A stretch of 64,000 nucleotides of DNA from NCBI GenBank assembly GCA_012064415.1, contig SSNU01000088.1:62001-126000 (forward strand), in the 5' to 3' direction. The stretch comes from Gyrodactylus bullatarudis (lineage: Eukaryota; Platyhelminthes; Monogenea; Gyrodactylidea; Gyrodactylidae). Within the stretch, counting starts at the first letter, position 1. Every line of letters begins with the position of its first letter. The position numbers and the translations under genes were made by a program. Positions 1-15,000 of the stretch are shown here, piece after piece. The notes beneath the pieces were generated by a model. The model searched no databases. It was given only the letters and a program-made list of their open reading frames with translations, and had not been told where the DNA came from.

Positions 1-1
1 C

Positions 2-3000
2 CGAGAAATGATAAAAATGAAAACTGAAGCAGAACGCATTGAGGCGGACAAAACCCTTTCGAGACTTCATGTGGAAAAGGTGAGTATTTTAGTGGTATCA
101 TTACATTCCAGATCAAATCTTTCCATCGATTAATAATTTTCACTTACTTTTGTATCTATATTTTTTCTCATGTCAAATGCATCTAGGTACCCGTAGAAAG
201 AGATGGTAAAGTAAGCCAAACGAATAGCTTAAAATATCATTAATTTAAATTGAAAACGGAACCTCCTTGTGTAAAGATTTTTGGATAAATGTTTCTCTTA
301 ATTCCTATCACTGATGAGTAGAATTTTACTTCTGATAATAATTTTACCCTGGAAATAAATGGTCCAATTCTCAACTGTATTTAAATGTGAAATTTTTAGC
401 TCTGCAATCAAGTGAGCCAAGTAAAAATTGATTTAAAAAAATCAGATTCACCTCTAACGGAGGTTATCATACGGATAAATCAATATTATTTAATATCCCT
501 AATAGTTTAGTATATCCTAATAATAAATTTCTGGTCTTGTTTATCCACTTTCTTTCTTGCTATCTTTATCCTACCATTAACATTCCTCCACTAATTTTAG
601 TAATCCTTCTTCATAAGATTAATTGACAATTTCTTCTTCCCTTCCCAATAAAGAATGAAGATTATATAATAATATTCTGATCAATTTATCTAGGGACTTT
701 ATAGCTATTTTTTTGCATGAAAACAATCTAGCCAAGAATAACCATTTAATTATAATTAACAAAAAGAAACAGCCTAAAAATATTCTACATTGTAAATGTA
801 TTAATTACCTTTAGTTATATTTTCAATTTACTTTACAATAATTTTTGTTTCAATGATACTCGTAGTAATTCATTGAGTATTCTTACATTGAGCATCATTG
901 AAACTTTATTGTGATAAAGTAGTATTTTTTTACTCAACCATTAAGAAAAAAAGTAACCCCTCCCCATCTAACAATACAATATATTTCATTGAATAAAATG
1001 AGGAAAAATCTTTTAAAAAATGCATATCTAATTTAAAGGCAATTGCCAATTATCACGCAAAGCAGGCAGAATTTGAAAAGGCTCGCCAGGATTATTCAAT
1101 AGCCTTGGAACAGTTTAACTCTTATCGGAGAAATCATTTCTCAAACACTTTACCCCTATGGGGTAGTGCTGGTTATACAATCAATCGTGAACGTGTTGAT
1201 AACACAAAAAATCTCATGAATGTAATGACTGATCGATTTGGAGTATTTGTCGAACAAATCACACGAGTTCACAAGGAACTCTCGGAAATATCCGCCACAA
1301 TTAGTTGTGAAGAGGTGAGTATTTTCTAAAATGAAATTTTAATCTTCATCATTATTTACCATAAGAATATCTTTTCATCTATCAAGTTGAAATAAGCAAT
1401 AATATAATATATCAATATAAAAAATGTCTACATAATTTGAGATCAAGTTTGAAACTGCCAAGTTTCTATTGGCTAATGAATACTTCATGCTCATTGGTTG
1501 TTGTTTTTTTGGGATACAAAGATCGTAAAATACTCAATGCATGAATGAATTTATTTCGAGTCATTGTTTGTGAAATCGATTGTATTTTTAAAATCCGCGT
1601 CAACAAATTATGAATGAATTTTACTACGATAATTGATAAAATCATGTTTTTGAGCAGTCTGTATGACTTTTCGGATAGGAATTTTTCTGATAGTTTTTTA
1701 AAAATTCCTTCTCTACATGTCCAGATCATTCTCTGATAATTTTTTATGGATATCAAAACAAGGAACCTTTTTTAGAGGATAATAGAATCATATTTGATAT
1801 AGAATCACAATATCTGGTTGTTGTACATAAAAGCCAGTGATTTTATGCTAGATTGTCTAAAATAGGATAGGTTATCTTTTCAATCTCATTCAATTGTAAA
1901 TTCATCAAAATTTCTATTTTGATTACATTTCAAAATCCCTCCAACTTTTGTATTTTCTCTTGCATTTATAATTTGCACAGAGTTTATGTAAATAGAGAGA
2001 TCTTTATTAAAGCAGACCAGAGAATTTACATTCTTCAAGTTTAAGTAAACATTGAAGCTGGCCCTCACCTCCATTTTTAATTTTTATCTGGTCTATTTAA
2101 ATCTAAAATCATTTCTTAATGAATTGATTAACTGAGTAATTAAAAAATTAAAACGTTTTCTATATCGAAATTTCGAATTTCATTTACTTGAAAAGTCCTT
2201 CTCATCTAGGGTAAATAAATAAAACTTCAATTACTATTTTCATACATTCCTTTAATAATTATAATACTCTATCGTCTCACACTTTATATCATAGACAAGC
2301 ATGTAGGCTCAGATGAATTGAGAAAAGAATGCTTATTGATCATCACTTTCACTCTCATTAATTAGAATTATTCGACAAGACTCATTCAATTTTTAGCCAA
2401 TCACAGGCCTTTTCTTTTTTCTCTCACGTTACTCTCATGATTTAGAAATACTAGTAAAGATTTTTATCAATGAAATCACCAATAGCCTTTCATTGAACAC
2501 ATCATTTTCAAATTACTACAGCCTGTACGTAGTTATATATGTACAGAGTAGTGAGATCTAGATTAATAAGAAGAGTAATAATATAATACAAATACACTTG
2601 TTAACCTATTCTACATTGAACAGTGTAATCGTGAGGTCATCCTACATCATTCTGCTGGTTTTATTCATACAAATTCAATTAACCCCTCTCTGATTGACAA
2701 TTCATAGAAAAGGAAAAGTTTGACTTGTTTATTTTTCCCCTATTCCTATTCCAATCAGAAATTTGGCATTAATTCATACTAGACTAGGGTGAAAAATTTC
2801 TTTCTCCGAGCAACTCATGATAAAATTTAGTACTCAGATCATGTTTTGCATATTCTTAAAGCGTGAAAGTCATCCGCCATTATGTTATTGCCCATTTTTC
2901 CCACAAAATCCCAAGATATTACGGATTTTAGTCATTGCGTAGTAAAAATTCATTGAAAATTGAGCGGCGATTTGAAAAATTCTGAATTTTGAAAACTGTG

Positions 3001-6000
3001 GTGTAGGCCAAATTTTCCCAGCCTTGATCTCATTTTGAGGATAACCTTAAAAATTAGGTAAATTTTGATGATTTTAGGGAAAATGAGATCTGAATATGAA
3101 AATTTTTTAAAAACATAAGTTTTTGATTGACGCATGGAACATTGTTCAGGGAAAATAAAATTTTGTATTACCCTAATATACAGCTATTCTGGGAAATTAT
3201 GATTAAAAATTCAACCGTTAATTTCAGAATAACTAATTGCAATAGAATAGGAAACCTTTGAATTTCATCAATGTTTCGAAAGAACCATGAACCTGACCTG
3301 ACCTTTAGTTTATTAATTCTCAAGCAGTGGAGATTGATCGAAAAATAGGAAGTAATGATGCGTTTTCTAAAATCTCAACGGCCATTTTTGGTCTTCTTTT
3401 CTTTTGGTGACCCTGAAGAATCACGTTTGATTCCTCTCACACCCTGAAATCTACAAACTTTTTAAACTCAAAGTTTAAAATGTCTCCAGATTTTTCTCTT
3501 AAATCGCCAAAAGCGTGCCTTAGCATTTGATCTATGAAAATCAATAAATTCCCAAATGCATCGAGAATAGCTTGATTTTTGACGCCAAAATCTCTTCAGA
3601 CTCAATCCCAGTTAATATTTAATGCAATAATTTGAGCCCTATCATCGATTCATCTCGATACTCAGGCTTCTTTCAGTATGCGAAGGAACTAAATTGTAAT
3701 CATTTCTGCTCTCAATTTGGAAATTGCTTCTGTTTTTAAATCTTTCCATTTGGTCTTTGACGTTTTCCTCTCCTGGCTTATAATTTGATTATCAACTTCT
3801 GTCTTTTGTTTCATATTCTCCCAATTCTGTAGTTGTTTCTGGGACAGTGCATTGAACTTATTTTGACCAATTAATTTCATTTTGATCTCTAGTTTCAATT
3901 TGAGTAGTACCTGTATTATTTTTTTCACAGGGTTGCTACTTTTAAAATTTCAAGAGATTATTTTATAAAATAATTCGATGAATATCCTTTTTCTTATCCG
4001 TTCACTATAAACTGTAATCTGCTCTTGTTTTCTTATACAATTCAATAAAATTAACCGAGATATCTCAGCTTATTCAAATGATCACTCCTGACCAATCAGA
4101 AAACCGAGGTCAAATTCAGATGTAAATATTTCTTAAATATAAATTCTTTACTACAAACTTTTTTTATTTTCACGCGTAGAATGATTCAGAGTTTTCGTTT
4201 TTCAATTTCAGAAAATAAGGCTATCCTGTCTAACATCCTTAGTTTTAACAATCATATGCAGGCTTTTTATTTTCTTTTACTAGATCTATAGAAAGAAATT
4301 CATTTAAATTTATCAAAACAAAAATAAAATCGATAAAAAACGATTTTCTGGCAGTAAAAGAAACCTTGTACTTTATTATCGACGTTGCTTTTAATAAATG
4401 CATGTTCTTTTGTAAACATTTGTAAACGTGCATTATAATAACGGAGCATGTACCAGATATGATTTTTAAATACATACATGTCTATCGTAAATAGATAAGT
4501 TGATATAGAGGGGGTGGGTGGGTCTGATGGAGTTGAATGATTAGTCTCTCTAGCACATGTCATACTGGATCTTGTTTCTGGATACACTTCCTTCGAATCA
4601 CAGATAAAACTCACCTTTCTTTCTTATCAAGCAAAACATTTATTTTTCTAGTCATCATGAGTCATGTCCTAAAAAGTATTGATAAATCTATTTTTTCTCA
4701 TGACTTATCTTATCGACTTGTTTTCATGAGAAATTTCTACAACAAGATCTATCTTCCTTCTTACACACACCAAACTGCATTCTCTCTTTTATAAACAGAT
4801 GTGTGACTAATTCTCATTTCTGTTCTTCTCTGATCTTGAGTACTTTTGTTCATTTATTGTTATCACAATTTGTACGACACGGTCCTCAGTATCACTCTAC
4901 ATGATGATGAAGTAAGAGTAGACTTTGAGAATTACTGAACCTCTTTCCTCAAAATAACTCTTCATTAGATTCATTTTAACCTTGAGGAGGTTGTTTATCA
5001 ATCTTATTACTTGTTTGGCCACATTAGATAGGGAAAATTCATGGGAATAAGCCGGAAAACGTTCTGAGATAATTTTACTAAACTTTGTTTTTTATAAAAT
5101 TTATTTGACTACAAAAGGAAAACCATGTAATTTATTGAGGTTTAAAACTTATCTAAGCATTTTTAATCTGCTAATTCCGAACATGTTCAACTGAATAGTT
5201 TCTGTACTGAATGAGTTAATATGAGTAGAATATTTCAATCCTGATTGTTTAAATTTTTGATATGGTCCAGTCCTACTATTAAAACTAGGGAATAGGAAAT
5301 ATAGTTGTGGGTCGTAGAAATTTGCTTTCTAAAATTCTTCCAGTTAGGGTTTTTTCTTTTTTTTCGAATATCGATTCTATCATTCATGTATGATGAACTC
5401 ACGTGATCATTATAAAATGTGCAATCTATTCTCACTCGTAATTAGAATACTAACTTCATCAAGGGAAGTGAATTCACAAAAGTAGCCACAACTGGATTCC
5501 ATTTTGAATGTCTTGAAATTAAATCATCCTCTTGAAAGCTATCAGGTTGTATGATAACTTATCATCGCAGATAAGTAATGGGATTCAAACTTTAATAAAA
5601 ATTTTATTCTACAAAACTAAAATGAATTCAAACAAATTTGATCTTTGGTAGATTTCAAACTGAGCCATCAGAGATCTTTCAAAATGCCTGAATCATTTTT
5701 AGATATTCGATTAAGCGTCCTAGAGTATTCTGGTGGCATTTCGGATAAATTAAAGATTCTGTAGAATCATACTCAGACTACACTTTGGAATGGAGAAAGA
5801 AATTATTTTCAGGATGAGAACTTAGTTGTCTTAGCTCATCTTCATAATATTCCTCAACTATTACTATGGTCTGATAGTCACCATTTCAATACTCTTACAA
5901 ATCCATTAGGAAGCTATTTTCCCTGATTTCAAATTCCTCTTTTCACAATAAAATCATTTCTTGTATTCAGTCCCATTACTTAGCCATTGAAAAGTCTAAT

Positions 6001-9000
6001 ACTTTTTTGGGCAATGTAAGGATCTCGATAAAATTCAATAAAATACTCACAGTTGATTAATTTCTAACTAATCATTGATTAGTAATCATCAATCTATGTG
6101 ATCGGCCTTTTTTTCTATTTTATACAAGCAGTGCTCTTCCAGCTGATCTGAAACTATATGAAGATGAGAATTTACTATTTTCAAAAGAATCTCGAATAGT
6201 TTTTTCTCTGAATGTTAAAAAAAATATTTTTTTCTTTATTCTCCTGACTGGAATGAGCCCATAAATTGGTGGTATAAAATAAATTTACCAAAAAACTTTG
6301 AATTTGAACAAGATTCAGTCATTTATGAGTATCTCACAACTTTAGCTTATTCGAATTTTATTATAATCTATCTGAAAGAGAATTTTTCATGTTAATTTTA
6401 CTGAAAATTTACAAATCTGAGACCAAAGGTTGGAATTATGTATCTATGAATAAAATATGGGGCTGTGCAAATCCCCTTTTTGAATTAATTAAAGTAGCCA
6501 AAAGAAGAGTTTTTCCATGTTTATCTCACTTGAACTTTTACTGAATACACTCTTTTTAATTAAAACCCGTTTAAATTGACACATTCTCCCAGTGTGTACT
6601 TTATGCTTTAAATTAGTTCACAAATTGGTACTTTTAAGATATAAGATGGAAACAGGAATTTTATATTTCAAACAGTTTAGCTTTTATCAGCATGCAGTTT
6701 ACACTCGTCCTATCCCCTTCATCTCAACTTTTATTATTCAGATCAATGAAGCATCTTTCTTCCATTTAAAGATCCAATATCTCTTTTATAGAGTATTACG
6801 GTGACTTCAAGTACACTGCCTGTTTTTTGCATGGTGTAATTGGATTCTAGAAATCATTCTTCTTCATCTCTGTTTAAATAACTACATCATATCGTTTTGT
6901 ATTGTTTAAACATTTCTCTCTTTCTTAGACATAGTCTAAACTGCACTTAACACACTATACATAATAGTGGCCTTAAGTTTTCAATTTATCCCTTTTTTAC
7001 TTTTTGTTAGTTTCACTTAATAAAATTTTTTCTCATTAAATAATGTTGGGCAATTAACCAAACTACTTGGCTCATGGGTAAAAAAATGAAAAAAGATTAA
7101 TTATACTATTCATAGTTATCTTTTACATAATATACTTGGCGTATACTCGAACACCAAACGAGATACCGTAATTGAAAAATCATCATTGAGTAAATCTTAA
7201 GGAAATGTATTTTTTCACGTAAAACTTGATCCGCGTCTATTTTTTAATAGAAATCTTATTTACTTGTGTGTGATTCTTCAGGAAATTTCGCCAATAAATT
7301 TGAATAAATTCATCGGTGCAAATATCTAATCAAGTTCAAGTATGAATGGCATTCAAGCAAAAATGTATACCAGGATCACTATAAAAAGTTGGTTCCAATC
7401 AAATATATGACCTCGGGTAATGATTTCCTAAGCAATACGTTGTAAAATAAAAGTTTAGAACTAAATGAAAGCCTTTATACGTCCTGAGCATATCGAGAAA
7501 AAAACTGAATCCATAAAATTTTTTACTTTAAGGTCATTTTCCCTCAATCAGAAAATCTTCAAAGAAGAAAGCAGACTTGAAAGAAGTTGGGGTGGACAAA
7601 AAGTTCTTTTTTTCTTCAACTTTTTGATGATGAAAATAGAAAGAGATTTTTACACTCTCGGTCTTCATATTCCTGGCACGCATGTTGATTTCTCAGCTTA
7701 TTATTGATTTTCCTCTGATGCATATATATTGACAGGACATTTATTTCTTCATTCACTTGTATTCAATAGTCCTTTTGGCTGATCCTTTTTATCTTCTCTT
7801 AAAATAGAGATTATTATCTTGTACTTTACAATTATAATCTGGCTGTTAGAAAGCAGAATACAGTATCAACGTGCATTTACAGTTGAAAAAGATTTATGCA
7901 GTCGGATCACTCCAGACTCACTCCAAGTTAATATTTTAATAAATTTGGAAAAAACTTGGTTAATAGAGATGTAATATTTTATCAGATTTTGAATAAAAAA
8001 TATTCTTGGCATATATCTGTAACTATGAGAATTTTCATTGGGATTATTGATTTTTTTGACACAAGCCCTTAATTTATTTAAGATTTTTATCTTGGTGACA
8101 ATCAAAATTTAATTCAAGTTTCAAGTTAATATTATTGGTTGAAAAATCTCCTTATCCTATTCGACGATATCCTCTCAAGATATAGGTAAAATGAATTGGA
8201 GCAACTATAAAATACTATTTTGAGAAATTATGCGAAATTAGTTTCGACTATGATACTTAAAAAAAAAGAGATCATATTTTAATAAGACTCAGGAAAAATT
8301 AAGCCTAAAACGATTTTTTCACTGTTTCCAATGTGGATTTTATAATTTTTTATGAAATGGAATCTTATGAAATTAGCTCTCTGATAAAAAATTTCAATTC
8401 ACAAGTTGCGACGTTGAAAGAAGGAGCTTTTCAATGCTAGAGAATGTGCTCACAGATAATAGAAACTTTTGTAAAGACAAAATAAATTTTCATTTACTCA
8501 AACAAATTAAATAAATTATATTTTTCTTTCTTTGAAAAGCTTGATAAAATATTTTTAATTTAGCATATTTTTCAGAATATTTTAGATGATTAGAGAATAT
8601 TTAAAATGAATATATCCTGAAAATTTTAGCATATTTTTGACCGCCCTGGTTATAACAATGTTCTTACTTGATTTAAACTATTATTGAGTAAAAGAGTAAA
8701 GACCTGAGTACAGTCCACTCCAGCTCGAACATTTTGGCATATTAGACTTTGAAGTAAAATTGCAACATCGTAAAATAGAGTAGAAAAATTTAAATTTTGT
8801 TTGATTATGATTTGTATTATACAGCTGTTTGTTTTTTAAATTTTTTGATAGGAATTTTGCCATACAAATGTGATAAATCCCCGACAAAATAATGATTATA
8901 TTCTATCGGGAAATTGTACCATTTCCTTTAAATTATCACCTTAAATTGTACACATGGTGTCTAAGATTACACGATATTTCTCTTGTTCAAATAAATTTCG

Positions 9001-12000
9001 TTTTCCCTGAATTATTTACTGAAAAATTTAAATTGAATATAACAACAGACTATCAAGTAAACTACATTATGTATGTATCTTTTCATATTTTTTAAATCCT
9101 CCCTACATATGGTTTCATCATTCAAACTATTCTGTGAATAAAGACTCTGAAATACTTGGAAAAAGAGCCAGAATGGCGAAATCTTGTCCGATGGCATTGC
9201 TTTTCAACATTCAAGTTTGAGCAAACCCAAGATAATATAATACAATATAAAAGACACTGCAATATTTGCTGAAGATACACCATGTTCTAGTTAAAATTCT
9301 ATTTTGTCTACAGTTATACATCCCAACAGTTACTAATTCCTTTTATTGCGTTTCACAAAAAAATTCAAATTTTTACAAAAAATTCAATTATCTCGTCTTC
9401 AGTGTCTTCTTCACAATACGCAAATTCTTTAATTACTTCTTAGTTCTAATTAATGCTGCTACCACTTCAACTACCACTACTATTAGTAATGATAATAAAA
9501 CGATCATTTTTATGTTTATAGCAAAGTCTACTGAGAATAGTAATAAAAGGATGAATGCATCTCCAATTATAATAATCAGGAGAGATATGATGCACTAATG
9601 TATATGAAATGTACAACTATAATTGTGGTGTAGTCTCGTATTTATAATTTTTCACAAAAATGATATTCAAGTACAAGAAATGGATGAATAAAATGTGGAA
9701 AAATAAACTTTAAACTAGTCATAAATGCAGTGGGGGATCTATCTAGATATTTTTTTCCAAATATATTATTCAAAGTTTGTTGCTATGAATATGAGAATTC
9801 TATTGATTTCCAAGATTTTGGGCAATTAAATCCTGATATTTGGGATCAAATTTTTTTTGAAATCGAAACAGTTTTATTTATATACAGAAATATAGAAATT
9901 AATTATTGTACAATTAAGAGAACAGGGAAAGAAGGGTGGTGTGGGATGGTTTTGACCCTAGGACCGAGAGTAAGAGGATCCGAATGAGAGGGGAAAGAGA
10001 TACCACTATGCCACATCGGACCATCTACACATGACCAGTTTTCCCAATTTCGGAGAATACTATAATATTAATATTAATTAGATCTGATAGTTAACCAGCT
10101 TTTATTAGTCATAAGTTATGACTTATAACAAGGATGGATGAATTGTTTGTTTTAAAGGTAGAGCATGCCCCTTTGCACACTCAAGATGTTTTTGAGGAAA
10201 AGAGAAATTTTGAAGTTTTTTCACAATTTCAAGATCGAATTCAATTGATGTTAACAAGTTTTCGAACAAATATAAGCAGTTTATTGTACTGTTTTGATCT
10301 AGAAACAAAAACCCATCTGACGGTCTAAAATTCAGCTAAAACTGAATTTTGAGGTTGAAAAACAAGTATTTTCAACTAATGACTAGAATATTTTTATTTA
10401 ATTCAGTGGTAGGGAGAAGAGAGGTTTAATTCACCACATCCATTACTGAGGTACTCCTGTATATCCTTTTCAACAAAACATTGATGACATCAACATTCAT
10501 AAAAATGAACTCAGTATTGACAGTAATTACAGAAACGTCTGGAATCATTGAAGATAAAGTCATAAACAGAAATGGAAATTAATTCAAAATTAATTAAACT
10601 AATTAGATGAGAAATTCGTTAGGAGGATTAAACGACTAGAGGTGATTATTGTGTAAAAATTCATAGGAGTTATTTTTCAAAGAATATTTTCTTTGAAGTC
10701 ATTTCTTGGAGCCAATCCAGTTACTATTACTGTAGATTACAGAATAAATGGGCATTACCCCAACAAGAGATGGCTTATACTTTTCAAAAATATGCAAAAA
10801 ATTACAATTATTATCTGGGTATTCCAATCCCCATGAATAGTAATTGCATTATCCTTTATCAGGTCCATGGCGCATATGCGTGCCAAAATATTAAACCTAA
10901 AAACTTTTGTAGCAATAAAAAATCTTTATTAAAGATCCTATAACTAAAAGATATACACCATTAAATAGCTTGTTTATAAATTTTTCTAAATAACCCGGAT
11001 CAAAAGGTCGTTAAGGTATAAAAAATCTTGAAATTACTTGTGCGGTCGCTTGAAAGTAGATGGGAAAAATGTATTAAAAATTTTCGAAATAAATTTTTTT
11101 TGAAAAGGTTTTTAGATTATACAAGGTTTCATTATTCACTCAGATTCCGAATATGTATTCATATTCAATTTCTGAACTTCAGACTCTGGAGTCATTAAAT
11201 AGACTCGGACCTGAAAGGGTTATAATGAGTTGTTCGGAGATCAAAAAAACTCCACCCTACTCTTTAGAGTTATCTCTAACCATTATGTAGCCAATTCTAT
11301 TTTTAGATACAATGTTAATCTAGTGATTTGATGGCTATGCAAATAAGTGTCTCGATCTCGAATAATTCATCTGAATATTTTATTGATTAATTATGGATAA
11401 TTATGTAAAATATTTTTTAAGCTAGTGTTAAGAACAAAAGAAGGATTATTGGTGAATAAAGCTTTATTTTCGTCAGTCCTCTTCAGACCAAACACCGACT
11501 TTAGATACATTTATATACATGAAAGTTTAAGGAACTTTATGAAATCTGACCAAATCTGATAATGTATTTTCTGCAAACCCTTATTCGATTCAATTCATTC
11601 TCAAAATGCCAAAAATAAGAGCTACATCACGCAAGAAGATTATAGGAGTCCTTACGAAATATGCATTAGAATTTCAAGCTCAAAAACTGTTAATAGAGAC
11701 TTTCAACAAAATTTATCCAATAAGTGAATCAAGTTTTCAATAGAATTCAGATTAGGGGTTAAGCTGGATAGAGTTGTGAGCCTACTATTTCTAAAGAAGC
11801 TTACAGTCTAAAGAGGTCAAAGAAAATATTACAGCAGCTGAAGACGAAGATGAGTTCACTGCCAAAGGATCTAAAGCCTTCTTTTATTTATCATCTCAGG
11901 AAATTTCGATGACTGTTGGCGTCTATTGAAGCTTTCAGCAATTATTTATTTCTTAATCTCTCATATTGTGAAGCTTCTTGATATTTTCAAGCCGAGTCAA

Positions 12001-15000
12001 AATTAATCAACAAATGCTGATTACAAAAGTTAATCCATTTATATTTTATAAGTGTTGAAAATTAAAATTTGAACAAAAAGTAATTGAAAAACAACTTTTG
12101 TTTAAAAATAATAAATTTTAATTTTATGAGCTTGAGTAAAATTAGTGATTCTGAAAATTTGCTCTAAAAATTTAATGAGAAAATTTTTTTGAAGATTTTT
12201 TTCATTAATTAACACAACTTCTGATGGTCTTTTGATTTCTCTAAAAAAATCTTTTTGTTATTGTCCTTGTCCCCAGATCAATATTTCTCACAATTTTGAA
12301 GGTCTCCAAAATTTTTAATAATGGATCTTCAGATCTCAAAATTTCTTAGTCTTTATTTTAATTCCTTATTTTTATGTTTTTGCCTTCAATTCTGCCTTCA
12401 GTTTCTTGGTTTCGGCATATGCAAAGACTATTTCCAGAACACCTTTATTATTAGTAATAATGTATCACTAATAATATAGGCCATCAAAGAATCCCAAAAG
12501 TCTTTCTAGCTGTTTGAGGTCTATTTTCATTTTTATCCATATAAATGCAATTCAATTTTCAATTACTCGCTTGGTTTGAAATTTATTAGGGCCTGATTAA
12601 GGACCTAAATTTTTTAGGGCGTATTTTATATTAGGTCTTAATGTTGATTTAAATTGTAAGACAAAGTCACACGTTAATCTTATCTTTACAAATTATAGAG
12701 TCCTATTTTTTGATTTTCTAATTATTACCTAAGCACCTAGAAAGAAATGATTGTTGATAATTTTATGAATTTCAAAAATTTCGGCCAAATTGAATCTTCT
12801 TCCTACAAACATACAATAGATAATGTTTATCTCTATTATGAATATATAAATCTGTACCAGAATTAATGATAATATACTGTAATGTACATATATTACATAC
12901 ACTTGTTAGTTACACAGGGAGATCTGCAAATATGATCAAGTACCTACAGAATGAGTTGATTTTCTTTTGCCTCCATCTTATCACAAATGTATTTATATCA
13001 TCACAATTAATTAATATTTCTATATGTGTGAAAAAAATAAAAAGAGTGATAGAGAATTTATCTAATCTTTACTTCATCAGAGCTTTCATCTTTGATTTCC
13101 ATACTTAAATTTAACCCATTTTAACTAGCTCAACTTAAACAGGCCTCTTCCCTTTAGAAATTTCATGCATTTTGCTAGATTCTGTATCACTCTTTTTGTA
13201 ATGATTTTCATCCAGCTGGTGACTCAAGCATGTGAATAAATTCAGCTTTGTTCAAAAACCCTACGATAACTAGAATTTGAATTCTACTAAAAGGTTTCTT
13301 AAATTTTTGATATTCTGTCGAATCGAAGTTATTTCTAGTACTCTTAAAATATTCACTCCTATTGAATGTGTATAGCACTGATTGGAATATCAACTTTGAG
13401 CAGCTCTTTATTTTGTTCTTGTAAAGTTAATAAGATCAGTTGAAGAATTACAAATGCAAATTGTATCTTTTTCATTATCAAGCTTATCAAGTGCCAAAAG
13501 TACCATTAGAAATGCATTCTATAACATAATATCGGGATAGATTTCAAGGATTTTTAAAAAGATCACAAATTTTTAGCTTTTTTTTGATACAGTTGATTAA
13601 TACAATGATTCATTCCCAATTGGCCATTTGATGAATAATTTGTGAAGCTAATTCATATAAAGTTGGAAGTTTCAATTTTTTCATAAAATGTTAAAAGATT
13701 TTTTAGAATCCAGGTCATGTTGGCTACTAAGAAAAGGGTTGCTTTACGTGTTCCAATTCTACGTTAAATTCCCATTTTTGAGTTAAAATAATGGATCTAT
13801 CGGAAATTTAAAAATGGCGATATTCGGCTTTCTTGTCTAACAAAAACTTTTTTTGACCATTCTGCCACTTTCAAACCTATAAAAATGCTTAGCTCAAAAT
13901 TCGAAAAAATGGTATTTTGGCGCCAAATCAAAATTTATAAAGAACTAGATTTATTTTTTTTCAAACGGTAAATCATGATCTGGATTCCAAAAAGTATTCC
14001 CCATGAAAAAATTGAGATTTTCGTAACAATCGTAGATTTCCAACTTTTGTATTAGTCTTTGGATCATATAAATATAACATGTTCTTAAAATTTTCCCTAA
14101 TTCATCTTTTTATCATATACAAGGATCTACAAAATCTAATCAAGCTCCTTGAAAATGATGAGAAGCCACCAGGTGATATCCCCTTTAAGGATTTGGCTAA
14201 TGATGGTTTGAGCGGAGGCGGCTCTTCCATTTCTGGCCATGCAAGTTACACAATGCCAGATCAAATTTATGCCTCGACCAATGAACCCTACCTGACTAGT
14301 GTCTCAGCCGTTGACAACATTGAGAAGGCAATGACTAATATGGTTGTCGGCGAAAACTCTGGTCAAATTAACAGCAGCAATTGTCCCAACAAGAAAATTA
14401 CAAATGAATTAACACAAGGTATTTTTAAATTACTTTACCCTTTTATTCTTTTCAAATTTATCTGATGAGCAGACCTGTTCTTGGTTTTACTCTGTGAACC
14501 GCTTCTCAGCTTGGCTAGTCACTAAAAGAGAAGTTTGACCCAATCTAAATTTAACATGTCTGAATAAGTGGGTTCTTTGAAATACCATGAAAATTGTCAG
14601 ATTTTATTTTAGTATTGGCAATTACGTTGGCCATCCTCAGACAAAAAATTAGTTAACAACTGGACCACATCATAGTTTTACATCATCAGCTCGATAGATA
14701 TATTTTGTTTTAGTTCATACTCAATTATTGAAACGAGATACTTTCTTGTGATACTTGTGATAAGTTGGAACTTTCATGAAATTATTTTTTTTCTCATGGT
14801 TTAGATTTCTAAAAGTCCTCAGTATTCTTCAGTTCTTAAGTTCTTTTGCAAATCTGAGAAAAACTGTTTTATGAACCTTTTTTCTTACCGTTAATGAACC
14901 ATCTCTAAATGATCTTCGACTTTTCCGATCCTCTCTGACTAGGGTACGCAGAAAACGGCAAAATTTATTGTCTTAAATAGACATTTCTATGGGCCAAAAT

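Larger units (their letters stand above)
1315..14123. other. 12.8 kb intron of the F-BAR/SH3 gene, repeat-bearing
   Basis: Donor GTGAGT at 1315, acceptor AG before 14124. No open frame inside resembles a known protein. It contains copies of dispersed repeats described separately (about 1590-1710, 2920-2985, 10320-10365, 11458-11520, 13800-14050) and a possible tRNA-derived segment near 9945-10022. The short open frames inside have random-looking composition and no splice support. Confidence 0.65.

Noticed and set aside
11810..11935. Short acidic coding-like stretch (AEDEDEFTAKGSKAFFYL)
   Set aside because: Interrupted by stops on both sides, without splice sites or a recognisable family; at most a very old transposon scrap.
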